The notes: generated by a model from the sequence alone, not told the origin. Numbered from the stretch's first letter, positions 38,479 to 49,462 are shown. The stretch is DNA of 64,000 nt from Symbiodinium natans (GCA_905221605.1 CAJNDS010000990.1:801709-865708); one strand, 5' to 3'. Program-made: numbers and translations.

Positions 38479-38794
38479 GTTGGGACCAAATCCTTCTTAA
38501 ATCCAGGGTGTAGGGATTTAGGGATGTAAGGTTTGTGGTTTAGGGGGTTGGGACCGAATCCCCCTTTTAACCCCTTATAAAACCTTATATTAGGCTCATG
38601 AAGGGTTATATAGGTTAGTTTTAGGGGTTGAGGGGTTTGGTGTAGGGTTATATAAGGTTATGCCTATATTAGGTTTACAGAGGGGGTATATGTAGGGTTC
38701 TGTAGGGTTATATAGGTTTATGTAGGGATGATGAGGTTTACGTAGGGTTATATGCTTTGTTTATCACGGGTTAGGTCGTCCAGCTTCCTTAGAG

Positions 38795-38915
38795 GGATGG
38801 TTCCAGGCGAGACTGCCGCGAAGATCACGCCAATCAAGGACAACCAGACTGCGGCCGCTGTGGATATGAGTGCGCGCGACGCTGCGCACCACTTGGTGCA
38901 GAAGGAGTCACATTG
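38795..38915 (+). CDS. Exon-like segment, unknown protein
   Basis: Reads MVPGETAAKITPIKDNQTAA then AVDMSARDAAHHLVQKESH, between CTTAGAG and GTAGGC. Good splice-like ends and even composition. Confidence 0.6.
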
Positions 38916-38999
38916 GTAGGCTTACCAAAATATTCTAGTCCTTATTGTAGGGACCCCCAAAGACGGTTCCCCTAAGTTTGGCAAACCCCCACATGATCA

Positions 39000-39765
39000 T
39001 TAGGGTGCCCAAGCAATGTCTTTGGATTGGATGGGGCTGCAGCGTTTCCCAGTGCAGCGAGCTTCTGTACTGAAAGCATGTCCAGATCTTCCTTTAGTAG
39101 CATGTGTGTACGCAACAATGTGCACAACCTCGAGTTCAACTGAAAATTCAATGATGTAAACTCTGGGGTCGTGTCCTTGCCGCACTTCAGAAAGCAGGAT
39201 ACTCAGAGGATGCTCAGACCTCGGCCTCCGTAAGAAATCCTAACCATATCCAAGATCAGGGATAAAAGCTCCGACGGAATACCAGCTTGGAAGGGAAGGG
39301 CAGTGGCAGTCCACGGTCACTTGCCACCTTGGACCAAAATCAGAGGGCATGCGTGTGCTGTGACGCACGCATCCGCAGGAGTTTGAGGATGATGAGAAGG
39401 CGACTCGGCTGTCCTTGATATCCAGGCAATCTGGTGCAAATCTCCGTGTTCAGTAGGTCCTGGTGCCATGAGAGTAGCATGAAGTCCTGTCTGACCCCCT
39501 GCCGTACCAGCGAGTCTTGGTGCGGGACCGGGCTTGTGTAGCACCATGTTGGAACGCACCCGGATTGTCGCAATTCGGGCTTACTTTGCTTGCAGACTTC
39601 CGCAGTGCCTCGCGCACGTGTGGTCGCCCAACTCTGCCCAACCTTCGGACCACGCCCAGCCCGGCACCGAAGAAGACCCTTGAGCAGTTAGTTGGGTACT
39701 GTTGACAGACGCGAACAGCACGATGCTCGAATAAGCCATTCCTCGTGCTCTGAAGCGAAGGCATT
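39000..39765. other. No gene supported; overlapping open frames
   Basis: Several frames on both strands are open between 39000 and 39765 without clear splice ends or a domain. Confidence 0.3.
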
Positions 39766-39769
39766 GCAG

Positions 39770-39819
39770 AAGATTAAGCTGACTCCAAAGGCCGTGGAGA
39801 ACTTCGCCAAAGAGGCACC
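39770..39819 (+). CDS. Micro-exon candidate
   Basis: Reads KIKLTPKAVENFAKEA after GCATTGCAG; the frame also continues upstream (SEAKALQ). Helical and charged. Confidence 0.45.
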
Positions 39820-39929
39820 TTCCAGGGCACCTTCCAGTCGAGACAGCCAGGGATGCTACTTGGATGTAGGCTTGAACCCTGAACCCTCCCCCTCGCCTTT
39901 TGGCAAAACATGCTCTCCCACCAACATAG

Positions 39930-40130
39930 TCTGAGCTCCTTAAAGGCAGGTTAAGAAGGGGATTCTGTATGGGAGTATTAAAGGGTGTTATATCGGCTGT
40001 TGTAGAACTTGTGTGTGGGGGGGGGGGGGGGGGTGGGGTGTATTGTAGGAGTCATTAAGGGGAATACTACAACTTAGTGGCCTGCTACCCGCCTCTATAC
40101 TACCCCCCTGCAACCTTTTAACAATTAATG
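39930..40130. repeat. Family C-like fold-back relic with poly-G
   Basis: Starts GAGCTCCTTAAAGG like family C (see 53687) and has the same GGGATT-TATA body; a G-run at about 40017-40033 interrupts it. Confidence 0.5.
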
Positions 40131-40582
40131 TTCATTCGAGGAGAACCTAGGGGGGAGTATTGCGCTGGGTGGGGGTGGAAGGGGTAGTAAGGAAACCCAA
40201 CTTTGTTAAGCCTTGCAATATACACAATTGCCCCTTTTCGAGGACTGTTAGTGTATGAGGGCTGAGCCTAAGGGTAATGTTTGCACTTTCATTTTATGCA
40301 AAGACAATGTAAGCCAAAAAGGCTAGCGTTCAGCAAGCCCTAAGTACTGGACGCCGAGATTACTCGTTGAGCTAATCTTCCCTAGCCCCGGGTTATGTAA
40401 GGATAGCATGGGAATCATGTTGGCACTATTCAAGTCCTATATTAAACCAGACCATTGCTGCACATAACTTTCAAGTTTCATATTCCAGAACTCAGTAAGG
40501 TATATAAACAACACATGGTTGTATATTCCAATGAGGAACCAGCAACAGTCTCAGCTGACCATTCGCGCTCTGCCTACGCCAG

Positions 40583-40640
40583 GTGGAAGCGTTGGCGACG
40601 ATGTGCAAGGCCTGTGGAACACATCTGATCCATCTTCTGC
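40583..40640 (+). CDS. Micro-exon candidate with CxxC
   Basis: Reads VEALATMCKACGTHLIHLLP after TACGCCAG. CKAC may be half of a zinc site. C-rich repeats follow at once. Confidence 0.4.
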
Positions 40641-41126
40641 CCCCTAAACCCTAAACCCTAAGCCCTAAGCCCTAAGCCCAACCCTGAACTCTGAACCCTG
40701 AACCCTGAATGCCTTAGTCCTTAAACGGGAGGAATATCAGGGATTGTATAGGGTTCCTAGTACAGAGCTTCTTAAGGTGCATGTCAGGAAATCAAGACGA
40801 CAGCTCGCCTGATACATTGCTGCTAAGTAAGAAGAACCCAAGTTATGCTCGGGTGATACTGTGTAGTCCCTTATCATACGTATAGAGAACGTTAGAGTTC
40901 GTAACATGCCTACGTATGATCATTATTGTTCCAGAGCACCTTTTGCGGGCTAGCAAGTGCTTGTTGTGGAATCGTTTGTTCTGTCAGAGGTGACACTGCG
41001 TTGCATGCTGCACTAGGGACATAATCTGAAGTGAGCTTCGAGCGGTGTAAGTAAATCCGCTCAGGACCGTGGTTGACTGGACACTACTATTCTTACTAGA
41101 AGTATCATTACTGGTAGCCGTTGAGG

Positions 41127-41193
41127 AACTTAATTTAACCCCATTAATTGCTAAAAACACCCAGTATGGTAGCTGAAATTAAGTTCCCTTAAA
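41127..41193. repeat. Fold-back element, GGAACTTA ends, short copy
   Basis: GGAACTTAATTT pairs with AAATTAAGTTCC across about 40 bases; related to 33378-33474. Confidence 0.7.
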
Positions 41194-41483
41194 TCCCTAT
41201 ATTCCCCCAGTTTCCAGTTCATGTTCCATCTTCTTTTCCATTTGACTCTCCATCATTGGGGTGTACCCTAAACCCTAAACCCAAAAAACCCTGACAGCAA
41301 CCCAGGAAACAAGGTAGCTTTGATGTAAGTCCCTTAACAGCCACCCAGATGCTTGTGTCAGGATGCTGCTGAGGCTGCTGCCATTCGCAACACAGCTTCA
41401 GCTTCAGAGCCCGACTTCTTTTCCAGCCTTGTCCAATTGGGTACTGCGGGAGCCTACAGAAGTAGTAGATCCCTGTGCACTGA

Positions 41484-41574
41484 TAGTCCCTCCTTAAGTA
41501 GATAGAAGTATGGGGTATATGGGGATCTTACTATAACATGCCCAAAGCCACATTCTATCTACTTAAGGGGCACT
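41484..41574. repeat. Fold-back element family A, copy 4
   Basis: TAGTCCCTCCTTAAGTAGAT pairs with ATCTACTTAAGGGGCACT. Confidence 0.9.
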
Positions 41575-41685
41575 TTTGAATAAAGCACGCCGATGGGCCG
41601 CCATGTTAGTGTTGTGATGGGCAGCAGTTCAGGGTCGAGGGCTTGATGCACGCATCACTTGTCCCAATTGTTCAGACTCATAAGG

Positions 41686-41757
41686 GAGTTTCCCAAGAAA
41701 ATCTGGGGGCCCCAATATAGACTATTGGGGTCTATTTTGGGGTACCCTAATTTTGGC
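41686..41757. repeat. Fold-back element family B, copy 1
   Basis: GTTTCCCAAGAAAATCTGGG at the left; GGGGTCTATTTTGGGGTACC in the middle; CCTAATTTTGG at the right. Confidence 0.6.
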
Positions 41758-41856
41758 CCTCGTAAGGTTTTGTTCAGCCTTCAACCGAACAGTGGTCCGG
41801 CCGCAGAGGTGGCGGGATGCAGCAACGAACTGGCCTTGAATCCATGCCCGACAAGC

Positions 41857-41930
41857 TATAGTCCCCCTTGAGTAGATAGAATCTGGCTTAAAAAGATCCC
41901 CCCCCATATTCTATCCAAAGGGGGACTATA
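41857..41930. repeat. Fold-back element family A, copy 5 (shortened)
   Basis: TATAGTCCCCCTTGAGTAGA pairs with TCTATCCAAAGGGGGACTATA; the centre is reduced to about 25 bases. Confidence 0.85.
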
Positions 41931-42196
41931 CTCAGCCCTCCCGGAGGGCCCAATACCCCTCAATTACGAATCTACCCTGAGTCATACTTTCGGATGTAAT
42001 TCAGGGCGGAGTCCGTGTTGGCTCCTTGGTCTTGTCTGTTCTACTCCCAGGCAAGCTGCAAGAAGACGCGTTGACGTTGATCAATGAGACTCTTGGTGTG
42101 GTCTGGCCCTTGCGGTGTTTGGCTTATACGAGTAAGAACCATTATAATCGTAGAAATAGTAATAGTAGGAATGGTAGTCGCAGTACTAATAGTATA

Positions 42197-42310
42197 ACCT
42201 AGGTGGACCCCCACCCAGTCAAAGTGACTATAAGGGGTCCGGGATTTTGCTAGGGTCCTCTTGTATTCCTATTTTGCCACTATTACAGGGTGCCGGGTCC
42301 TCCTAAAGTC
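42197..42310. repeat. Dispersed repeat family D, copy 1
   Basis: Begins AGGTGGACCCCCACCCAGT, contains GTGACTATAAGG and CCTCTTGTATTCC, and ends GGGTCCTCCTAAAGT. A second copy is at 49982-50098 and a partial one near 44003-44060. Confidence 0.7.
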
Positions 42311-42480
42311 TTATTTCGTCTTGCCCCTGGAAGCCATGAAGGGTGTTCTGGCTGCGGAACCCTAAACCCTTAACCTTGAATCCTTAACCGTGAAGCCTGA
42401 ACGCTAAACTCTGAACCCTTGTGAAACTCACCCTGCATAGGACCCCCTAAATACTGGCCGAGGTCGTATCTCCTTACTTT

Positions 42481-43200
42481 TTGTCCCTAGTTTCCCTAAA
42501 CCCTAACCCTAAACCCTACACCCTACACCCTACACCCTACACCCTAAACCCTAAACCCTTCGTTTGTCTGCACACTTTCCTCCGACGAAGGCGCCGTGGA
42601 ACCAACAGCAAGACAGTGCTGCGTAGTTACCGCCTCCACAGCTCCTCGAAAACCCTGAGCCCCTTACCTCCCAAAGCCTTAAGCTTAAATTGTAAGCCTC
42701 TATCATAGAGGTGGGAGAAGCATAGGCTGGGCCTCAAGCATGCGCATGGTTCGGGGGGGGGGGGGGGTTGGGGGGCCGGTGCATGTCTTTGACCCTCTGA
42801 GACTTCATAGGAGCCAGCGTCTCAACTCCGAGTATCCCTCTTAATATCCCCCGACAATACTCCCCTACATAAATTCCCCTATCTGACCCCTTTTAAGGAG
42901 TTGAATAACCCTAAACCCTAAACCCTATATAATCCCCCTTAGATTATCCCCCTTTTAAGGAGTTTAGACTACAGCTCATAGGGCTTGAGGCTGTTTGAGG
43001 TGCTCCGCCAAGTTGCGCTGCTTCCACCATTTTCAAATATTGGGGGTCTATTGAGGGTTATACAGGGATAGTGGAAAAGAACATGGAAACTGCTAAAGTG
43101 GGTACTATCGTACAAGATTTTCATGGCAGCTCGAGTCAAACATTTGTCAATCTACAGCTTAGTAGGGTTTATTCCTGTGCGTGTGTGATGGGGGCCGGTC
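42481..43200. other. Telomere-like and fold-back sequence with one doubtful coding piece
   Basis: CCCTAAA and CCCTACA units at 42490-42560 precede an Arg/Ser-rich open piece at about 42570-42700 that could be an exon but has weak ends. A family C copy lies at 42880-42985. Confidence 0.35.
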
Positions 43201-43211
43201 ACCTGCAACAG

Positions 43212-43299
43212 GAATGGGAAGCCCACAAGCCCGGAATCGGCAGCCACTGCCGACGCCATCACCGAGAGTGTGAAGGAGAAATGCCATGCCAGGACAGGG
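43212..43299 (+). CDS. Exon-like segment, unknown protein
   Basis: Reads NGKPTSPESAATADAITESV then KEKCHAR after TGCAACAG. A longer overlapping frame (43071-43304) is less protein-like. Confidence 0.45.
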
Positions 43300-43312
43300 C
43301 TTGACTTGAGCC

Positions 43313-43397
43313 ATAGCCTAAGCTCCTTAACCTGGGGATTATGTCGGGATTATATAGGGACTAGTAGAGGGGTATAATGAGGGGGATACTGGGAGTT
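43313..43397. repeat. Fold-back element family C, copy
   Basis: CTAAGCTCCTTAACC at the left and GGGAGTTTAGACAGTAG at the right, with GGGATTATAT runs between. Confidence 0.6.
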
Positions 43398-43399
43398 TA

Positions 43400-44480
43400 G
43401 ACAGTAGTTCACTCTAAAATGGTAGTTTCCAAGCATTAGAGCCCCTCTGTATGCCCTACATATTGCTGTAAACTCATTAGTTTCCAAAGATAAAGGCTCT
43501 TCTATATACCCTGCTAGAATGAACCAAGCGACCCATAATTTGGCAACTTCCAGATGCACTTTGTGAATGGTGACGTGGCTTCCATCAATACTAGAACCCC
43601 AATATCTACCCTCGGGTTTAGAGTTTAGGAGTAGTTTCCATATGCCTTTGCATCTTTTGTTTTTCAGTCCTAATGTATTCCTTGATTCCCTACTAGCCTT
43701 CCAGTAAGGCTATGGTCTACAGGTGTGACGCACGTGTGCACGTGTGCCTCCATGCCCAGGTTTTTTGGGTTCACGGTTGAGGGTCCCACCACGTAGAAAC
43801 TAGCAGCTGTTCTTAGAAATGGTACGAGTGTTTCGTGATGTGCCTACTTCCCTATAATGCTTACACAATGCATATATACCCTCATACACTCCTTCGAAAC
43901 CCTACATACCTTTAGCGTTTCGTTATGTGCCTACTTAACTCCATGCCTCACTACTCTTCAATTTAAGGAATACAGGGTTTGGGGTTACGGTATACGTGAG
44001 GTGGACCCCCCAGCCAGTAATAGTGATTCTAAGGGATATTTCGGGTTTAGGGCTTCGGGGATTATACAGGATAATGGTGATTATACTAGGGACTTCTTTA
44101 AATGGGTATAAGATTGCAAAATACTTAAGCTTCTAGAGCATCTCATCATGATGTGCATTGTTTCAGCAAGTTTGGAATGGTAGACCCTAGGCCCCAAACC
44201 GTGCTTCTTCCAGCGGATGGCCTTGCAAGCCCTTGCGCAGCAGCAAGGGCAGCGATCCAGAGGCCCATAGGAATAAACCTTAACTCATATCTTGGGTCTC
44301 TACCCTACTCTACCCTACCCTATGAGATTGAGGAAATAATTACTGAGGGTATTTCTATGCTGAAACCAGCCTGAGCTAGGACTGCAGACCCCTGAAGCTT
44401 AGCTCCTGGAGCTTTTCAATCATTGCCTGACATCCCCTAGACAGTGGTAGAACCTGAGTGATGGCTTGAGAGCCAAAGGA
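43400..44480. other. Spacer; no firm gene
   Basis: A plus frame at 44153-44374 includes a Gln-rich piece (QRMALQALAQQQGQRSRG at about 44213-44267) that may be an exon. Otherwise AT-rich unique and repeat sequence. Confidence 0.3.
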
Positions 44481-44574
44481 TATAGTCCCCCCTTAAGTAG
44501 ATAGAATATGGCTTTGGGCATATTGTAGTAGGATGCCCATATACCCCATATTCTATCTACTTAAGGGGACTATA
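44481..44574. repeat. Fold-back element family A, copy 6, at a splice acceptor
   Basis: TATAGTCCCCCCTTAAGTAG pairs with CTACTTAAGGGGACTATA. Its right end lies about ten bases before the exon at 44585. Confidence 0.95.
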
Positions 44575-44584
44575 TAGCCAGCAG

Positions 44585-44700
44585 ATTTCCTGGCCTCCAA
44601 CGACAGGACGCTGAACTTGGACTTCTTTGTGGAGCATTCCTCCATGATGGCCGGTGCCCACTGCGGCAGCTCTTTGTTGCAGGATTTCCGAAAAGGGATA
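44585..44700 (+). CDS. Exon-like segment, unknown protein
   Basis: Reads FLASNDRTLNLDFFVEHSSM then MAGAHCGSSLLQDFRKGI. The acceptor GCCAGCAG follows directly on a family A fold-back, so the mobile element appears to form the end of the intron. Confidence 0.55.
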
Positions 44701-44959
44701 CCGACAGGGGCTTGAAAAAGATACCGACATACTCCACTCTGATTCCCGAAACAACAATCATAATATGAACCGGAAAGCTTAGCCAAATTCAAAAGAGTCT
44801 TACGTTGCTGGCTTTGGGGTACTGTGAACCCTCAAGCCGAAGCGAATGCCTTGATGATGTGGGGGGGGGTGTTCTTACAAATGGGATTACTGGCTTAGGG
44901 TTTAAGTTTAAGGTTTAGGGTGTTTAAGGCAGAAAATGGCTGTATAGAGGGGACCCTAT

Positions 44960-45720
44960 ATGGGTATCTGGGTTGTTATTGCAGTCTCAGTTGCAGCGCC
45001 CGCAGAACCTGAAGTTGGGGAGGAGACGACTCGTCTGCATCCCCCAGACCGCCAGGAGGGCGGCCACAGGAGGTCTCGGAACTGCAAGGTGAGAGGAGAA
45101 GGGCGTACGAGCTGTACCGCTGCTGCCGGGCCTCATTGCGACAGAGATGACGCCCGCGGCCAGTCCAGCAGCCCCACCGGCACTTCCGCCGCGGCGGCTA
45201 CTGCCTCCGCGCCTTTGGCGTTGCCGCTCTTGCTCCTCCTCTTCGCGGAGCTTTCTGCCGCCCCGCTTCTTCGTCTTGCGACGAATGCAACCTTGCATGT
45301 CGAGCCTCTTCCTGGGGGCGCTCGGCCGTTGCAAGGTCCCCCTCGTCCGCCTCGTGCTCTGACGCGGACTCTTCCCCATCGTGCGGGTTGGGGACTCCGC
45401 GCGGAACGTCAGGTTCCACTCCTGACAAGCTTCGTTGGAACAAAGCCAGGCTGACTGTGCCAGCGCTGCCTGGAGGGCGGCCGCCTGCTCCGCTTTGAAG
45501 GCGGCCTTCTCGGCCCGCCTGTGGGCCTTGTCCTCCCTGGCAGCCTCCTCTACCGAGCGGGCGTCTCGCCACGCCTGCGCCTGAGGAGCTGTAGCCGGAT
45601 CTATCTTCTCAGCCAGCGGCGACCCCACTGCGGTGACCTTGTTAGCTTTGCTCCGGACTTGGTAGCAGAACCAATCACGGACAGCCTTTTCGCACAGCTC
45701 CGCTGGGTCTGAGCTCCGCT
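44960..45720 (-). pseudogene. Fragment of a related retroelement zinc-finger ORF
   Basis: A minus frame (Met at 45628, open upstream to about 45716) reads SDPAELCEKAVRDWFCYQVR upstream and IDPATAPQAQAWRDARS, then an Ala/Glu helix, AWLCSNEACQEWNLTFRAES, and a basic Gly/Arg region. The same order (DPQTAPEQWRRRF, helix, GWQCPNCYEWNLSFRQLC, KKRGGKRR) occurs in the 1178-codon ORF at 16958-20494. The last two cysteines of the RanBP2-type finger are lost. It sits next to an LTR relic at 45735, which would be its 5' LTR if the two belong together. Confidence 0.7.
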
Positions 45721-45734
45721 ACACTGCCATCTAC

Positions 45735-45935
45735 GCCCGCGTTTACGAGAACCGCAGGAAGCTACGAAAAGGCAAACCAGCCGACGCTACCGTGCACACT
45801 TGGCACTTAGATACAAGCAAGGGCTTGAGCCAAAACATTGTTGGCAAAACTACAAAGTAGCATAGGAAACATGCAAAGCAACTAAGGAAGCTGGCTGCAC
45901 TCATGCACTGCAGTCTCAAGCACTCATTCATACAT
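45735..45935 (-). repeat. LTR relic of a related element
   Basis: Shares ACCGTGC, CTTGAGCCAAAACATTG and AAAACTACA with the 16012 LTR in the same order. The minus strand carries TTTTGGCTCAAG at 45824-45835. Both ends are lost; an AGTAGT microsatellite follows. Confidence 0.65.
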
Positions 45936-45939
45936 AGTA

Positions 45940-47100
45940 GGAGTAGTAGTAGTGGTAGTAGTCGTCGTAGTAGTAGTAGGAGGAATATGAACAATGATCA
46001 TGATAGTAAGGGCTCCCATCGCAAGGAGCATCACATGAAGCAGGCCGTTGGGCATATCAAGGAGTTGCCACTTGGCTTCATAAGGTTTAAGGGTTTCACT
46101 CGAGTATACTTGGGTTTAGGTAGGGTTCAGGGCTTTAGGGTCAAATCAGGGTTGGACAAGGTTTGGTAGTTTCCCAAATAGCCAATGTAGACCCCAAAAG
46201 TAGAGTATCCCAAATTTGCGGAAGCCTCTGTGTAGGGTTTAGGGGAGGGTCTGCTTCTTGTGCCTGGAACTGGAAGAGGCGCTGCAGGAGGGTAGCTCGA
46301 CTTGAGACTGTCAAGCCAAGCACCACTTGGTAGTTTCCAAAATTTTATGGGACCCCAGTTTCTACCCCAACATGCTAGAATCTTTATTGTAGGGAACCCC
46401 AAAAAAGTATGCCGAATTTTGGGAAGCCCTAAACCCCCAAACCCTAAACCCTATATAACTAATCCCTTCCACCCCCTTTGAAGGTACCCCGAATGTTGGG
46501 AAGCCCCCGATTTCAGGAACTTCAGGGCCAAAGCGGCGATGGCATTGCACGATGATACCAATCGACTTGGGCATCACATGGCGCTGCGGGGCATGTCTTG
46601 GATTCAGCAATCCCTAAACCCTATATAACCCTATATGACCCCATATAACCCTATTAACAACCCCTACATGACCCCATATAACGCTGTTAACAACCCTACC
46701 TGACCCCATATAACCCTATCAATAACCCTATATGACCCCATGTAAGCCCATATAAGCCTATATACCCCAAGATACCCCCCAACCATTCACACTCCGCATG
46801 TACCCCGGCTCGCAGCCATCCTGTGCCGCTGTGCGCAGTGCTTATAGTCCTCCTTAAGTAGATAGAATACGGCTTTGGGTAGAGTATAGTAAGATCACCA
46901 TATACCCCATATTCTATCTACTTAAGAGTGACTACAGGCTCTGGGACTGCAGGTCCAGGTTGAGTAAAGATCGAAGCCCTCAATTGCGAAATCTATACAA
47001 ATTTGCTGGTACGACAGCGCGGGCGCTGGCCCTGCCTGGTGCTGCGCCTTTGCGGGCATTTGGGCCTCCTTCCCCGAGCAAAGTTTTAGACACCCATCAT
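45940..47100. other. Spacer with AGTAGT microsatellite and C-rich repeats
   Basis: AGTAGT run at about 45938-45985; family B sequence at 46160-46215 and 46325-46420; ATATAACCCTAT-type C-rich array at 46610-46765; family A copy 7. No exon supported. Confidence 0.4.
46843..46934. repeat. Fold-back element family A, copy 7
   Basis: TATAGTCCTCCTTAAGTAGA pairs with TCTACTTAAGAGTGACTA. Confidence 0.9.
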
Positions 47101-47107
47101 CCTGTTC

Positions 47108-47806
47108 GTGCTCGGAACGCGTGTACGAGAATGTTTCTTCTCTTCCCCAACGGTCGCGATTGAGTTTCCACAGTTTACTTTCATGGAGGAAAAGCTGCTA
47201 ACAAGTGCATCCACTCGCTTCGAGCCTTTCGAACCTTCATCACTTTTGCAAGAAAACCTGACCGCGTACGAGATCAGTGACCAATGTTTCGAGTTGCAAC
47301 CCTTCCTCACAGCAGCTGACACGCCCTTCAAAGAATCTGCACAAGCAATCCCTGAGCTACTTCATTGGTCTGCAGCTGACCTGATGCAATCCTCTGATGC
47401 GTACTGCTCCTCAGGTTGTTGACGCGTGCTGAAGCTGTGTGATCGTGCTGCTCCGGTGAAGCTGAGTGTCGCGAACAACTCAACACAGCTGCATGATCTG
47501 ATGAAGTCTGGCATCCAGCTGCCACATGAAAAAGACAAACAAAAACGAAAAACAAACCAAGCTCCGAGCATCACCAAGACCCAAGCTCCAAACCTAAACC
47601 CAGCCACATCCCACCGACCTGACAAAATGATGGGAACGGGGTGGCTCTCGCACTTGGCAGGTGCAGCATCTGCGACGGCACACAGAGCATTCGGGGAAGG
47701 ATGCACATCGCCCGTCCATATTCCTGTGCCTGGACCAGGGTTTGGGGTCAGCATGCCTTTGGTTCCGCGAATGTTTGGAAAGGTGCAGCATGGGACAGGA
47801 AAGTGA
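47108..47806 (+). CDS. Hypothetical open frame interrupted once by TGA
   Basis: The same plus frame is open from 47108 to 47806 except for a single TGA at about 47420-47422, giving 104 and 126 codons. It reads FEPFEPSSLLQENLTAYEIS in the first part and VKLSVANNSTQLHDLMKSGI in the second. No domain was recognised, and minus frames are open too. It could be two exons, a decayed gene, a selenocysteine TGA, or chance. Confidence 0.3.
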
Positions 47807-47880
47807 GGCTTTAGCTTCTGAGAATGTCTTCCAACAGTGACTGCAGAGAGCAAGAAGCGTTTGTTAAATCAGCTGCTTGC

Positions 47881-48060
47881 AACAATAGTAATAGTAATAG
47901 TAATAGTAATAGTAATAGTAATAGTAATAGTAATAGTAATAGTAATAGTAATAGTAATAGTAATAGTAATAGTAATAGTAATAGTAATAGTAATAGTAAT
48001 AGTAATAGTAATAGTAATATAGTAGTAATAGCAATAAACATATAGTAATAATAATAGTAA
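47881..48060. repeat. AATAGT hexanucleotide microsatellite
   Basis: About 23 units of AATAGT and variants. The open frames it creates on both strands (Asn-Ser, Ile-Val and Leu runs) are artefacts. Confidence 0.95.
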
Positions 48061-48197
48061 TACTAGTAGCAATAATAATACACGAGCGGTAGTATCAGTT
48101 ATCGCAAACCACTGACGCTGAACATCGGGACCCCCATGCGTCTTGGCCGAAACCACACAAACCCTAAACCCCAAACCCTAAACGCTAAACCCTAAAC

Positions 48198-48247
48198 CCG
48201 AGACCACCGAGGAACCACACGCTGACAAGTCTCGTGCACGAGGCTGC
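48198..48247 (+). CDS. Micro-exon candidate
   Basis: Reads ETTEEPHADKSRARGCKGAL after a C-rich array (48155-48195). Both ends are uncertain. Confidence 0.3.
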
Positions 48248-48281
48248 AAAGGCGCACTCTTCAGTCACAATTATTATGGTA

Positions 48282-48375
48282 GTTTCTCAAAAATAGGGGG
48301 GACCCCAATATAGACCCCAACATACTCTAATCCTGATTATGGGGGCCCAGAAAAAGGTACCCCTAATTTTGCCCC
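48282..48375. repeat. Fold-back element family B, copy 2
   Basis: GTAGTTTCTCAAAAATAGGG at the left, ATATAGACCCCAACATACTC in the middle, GGTACCCCTAATTTTG at the right. Confidence 0.7.
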
Positions 48376-48582
48376 CTAACCTCAGTTTCAGAAGGAAGTC
48401 TATGGCCCCAGGAGAATCGCGACAAAGGCATTGCTTCGGTTTGCAACCAAGACTCCTTCTCAAAGAGTGGTGCAGTACAGCAGCCTGGTGTCGGTAGAAG
48501 CCGTTGCAGAAATGCCCTGAGTCATACGGGAGTCTACAGTAGCTAGTAGGAGGCTCCTGGCATCTTCGTGCCTGGTACTCAG

Positions 48583-48744
48583 GGTTTCCAAGAAGATGAG
48601 GGTCTGCTGGTGACAGCCCTGAAGGCCCCGCTGAGTGATCACCAGATCGAGCGCTTGCACCATCTGGACCGCCTTCACTACGCTGAGCTCCACCAAGACC
48701 AGGATCGGGACCAGCACTGCCAGGAGAGCGCCTCGCAGGCATGA
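48583..48744 (+). CDS. Possible terminal exon, unknown protein
   Basis: 53 codons and TGA follow ACTCAG. Reads GFQEDEGLLVTALKAPLSDH, then QIERLHHLDRLHYAELHQDQ and DRDQHCQESASQA. Strongly helical and charged. TTTAGGG repeats follow at 48784. The minus frames over the same bases are less protein-like. Confidence 0.55.
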   Translation, partial: GFQEDEGLLVTALKAPLSDHQIERLHHLDRLHYAELHQDQDRDQHCQESASQA

Positions 48745-48783
48745 CGGCTCCCTCAACAAAGCTGCTCTGAGGTACAAGTTCAA

Positions 48784-48821
48784 CCTTAGGGGTTTAGGGT
48801 TTAGGGTTTAGGGTTTAGGGC
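48784..48821 (+). repeat. Interstitial telomere array, TTTAGGG
   Basis: About five TTTAGGG units downstream of the terminal exon candidate. Confidence 0.9.
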
Positions 48822-48919
48822 CCTGAAAGCTTGATGACTGAGACCTGTTTTCAGCCCCGCCCGGACCCTTGCAGGGTTCGTGAGCTTTAGGTTAGAGAGC
48901 GCGCATCTAAGGGGAGCAG

Positions 48920-49010
48920 ATGGCCAGGGATGAGCCGGATCATTGGTCGTTGCACCATGAGGACATCAATGCATACATGGACTCTTGGCTTCGTGTTACA
49001 CCGAGAAGCC
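48920..49010 (+). CDS. Exon-like segment, unknown protein
   Basis: Reads ARDEPDHWSLHHEDINAYMD then SWLRVTPR. Tryptophan- and histidine-rich. The donor was not fixed. Confidence 0.5.
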
Positions 49011-49346
49011 TTGCTTTGTTTTGTTTCTGCCTGCGGAAAAGCGGACCGCAGCCAAACCAAGGACTGTCTCTGCGTCCAGAGGAAGCCATCCCTGGTGTGC
49101 GAGGCCGATGGCTTGAAGATCAAAGACCCACACGCTTCCACACGCCGCTTTCGCCGCTTTAGCCCTCGCTATCGCAGGCCATCCACCACGAAGGCATGCT
49201 CGACGCAGCAGATCACGCAGTTCAGCTGATGCAGGAGCCCTCTGGAAATTGAGCAAGAGGTTCTTCTAAGACGAAGCGCAAGCGTCATAAGGTTCGGCTT
49301 CGTGTGCCTCGCAATGATAACTTGTAAGTCTGCCTCAAGTTCCCAG

Positions 49347-49462
49347 GAGCACTTTGATGAGCTCAACGCTGACAAGTCTCAGCAGCCACCGATCGCTTGG
49401 CACCGTGGCATGTCGGAGCTCCAGACCTATTCGAACAGCAGCCAGGACCTGGATGCGCAGAG
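49347..49462 (+). CDS. Exon-like segment, unknown protein
   Basis: Reads EHFDELNADKSQQPPIAWHR, then GMSELQTYSNSSQDLDAQ, between TTCCCAG and GTAGTTTCC. A family B fold-back starts at the donor, so the element forms the start of this intron. Confidence 0.6.

Larger units (their letters stand above)
40650..42480. other. Spacer with fold-back elements; no gene seen
   Basis: C-rich telomere-like pieces at 40643-40705, 41261-41290 and 42358-42430; two family A and one family B copy; a GGAACTTA fold-back at 41127; a family D copy at 42197. Confidence 0.4.

Noticed and set aside
47811-48174. Leu-, Ile/Val- and Asn/Ser-repeat proteins
   Set aside because: They are translations of the AATAGT microsatellite.
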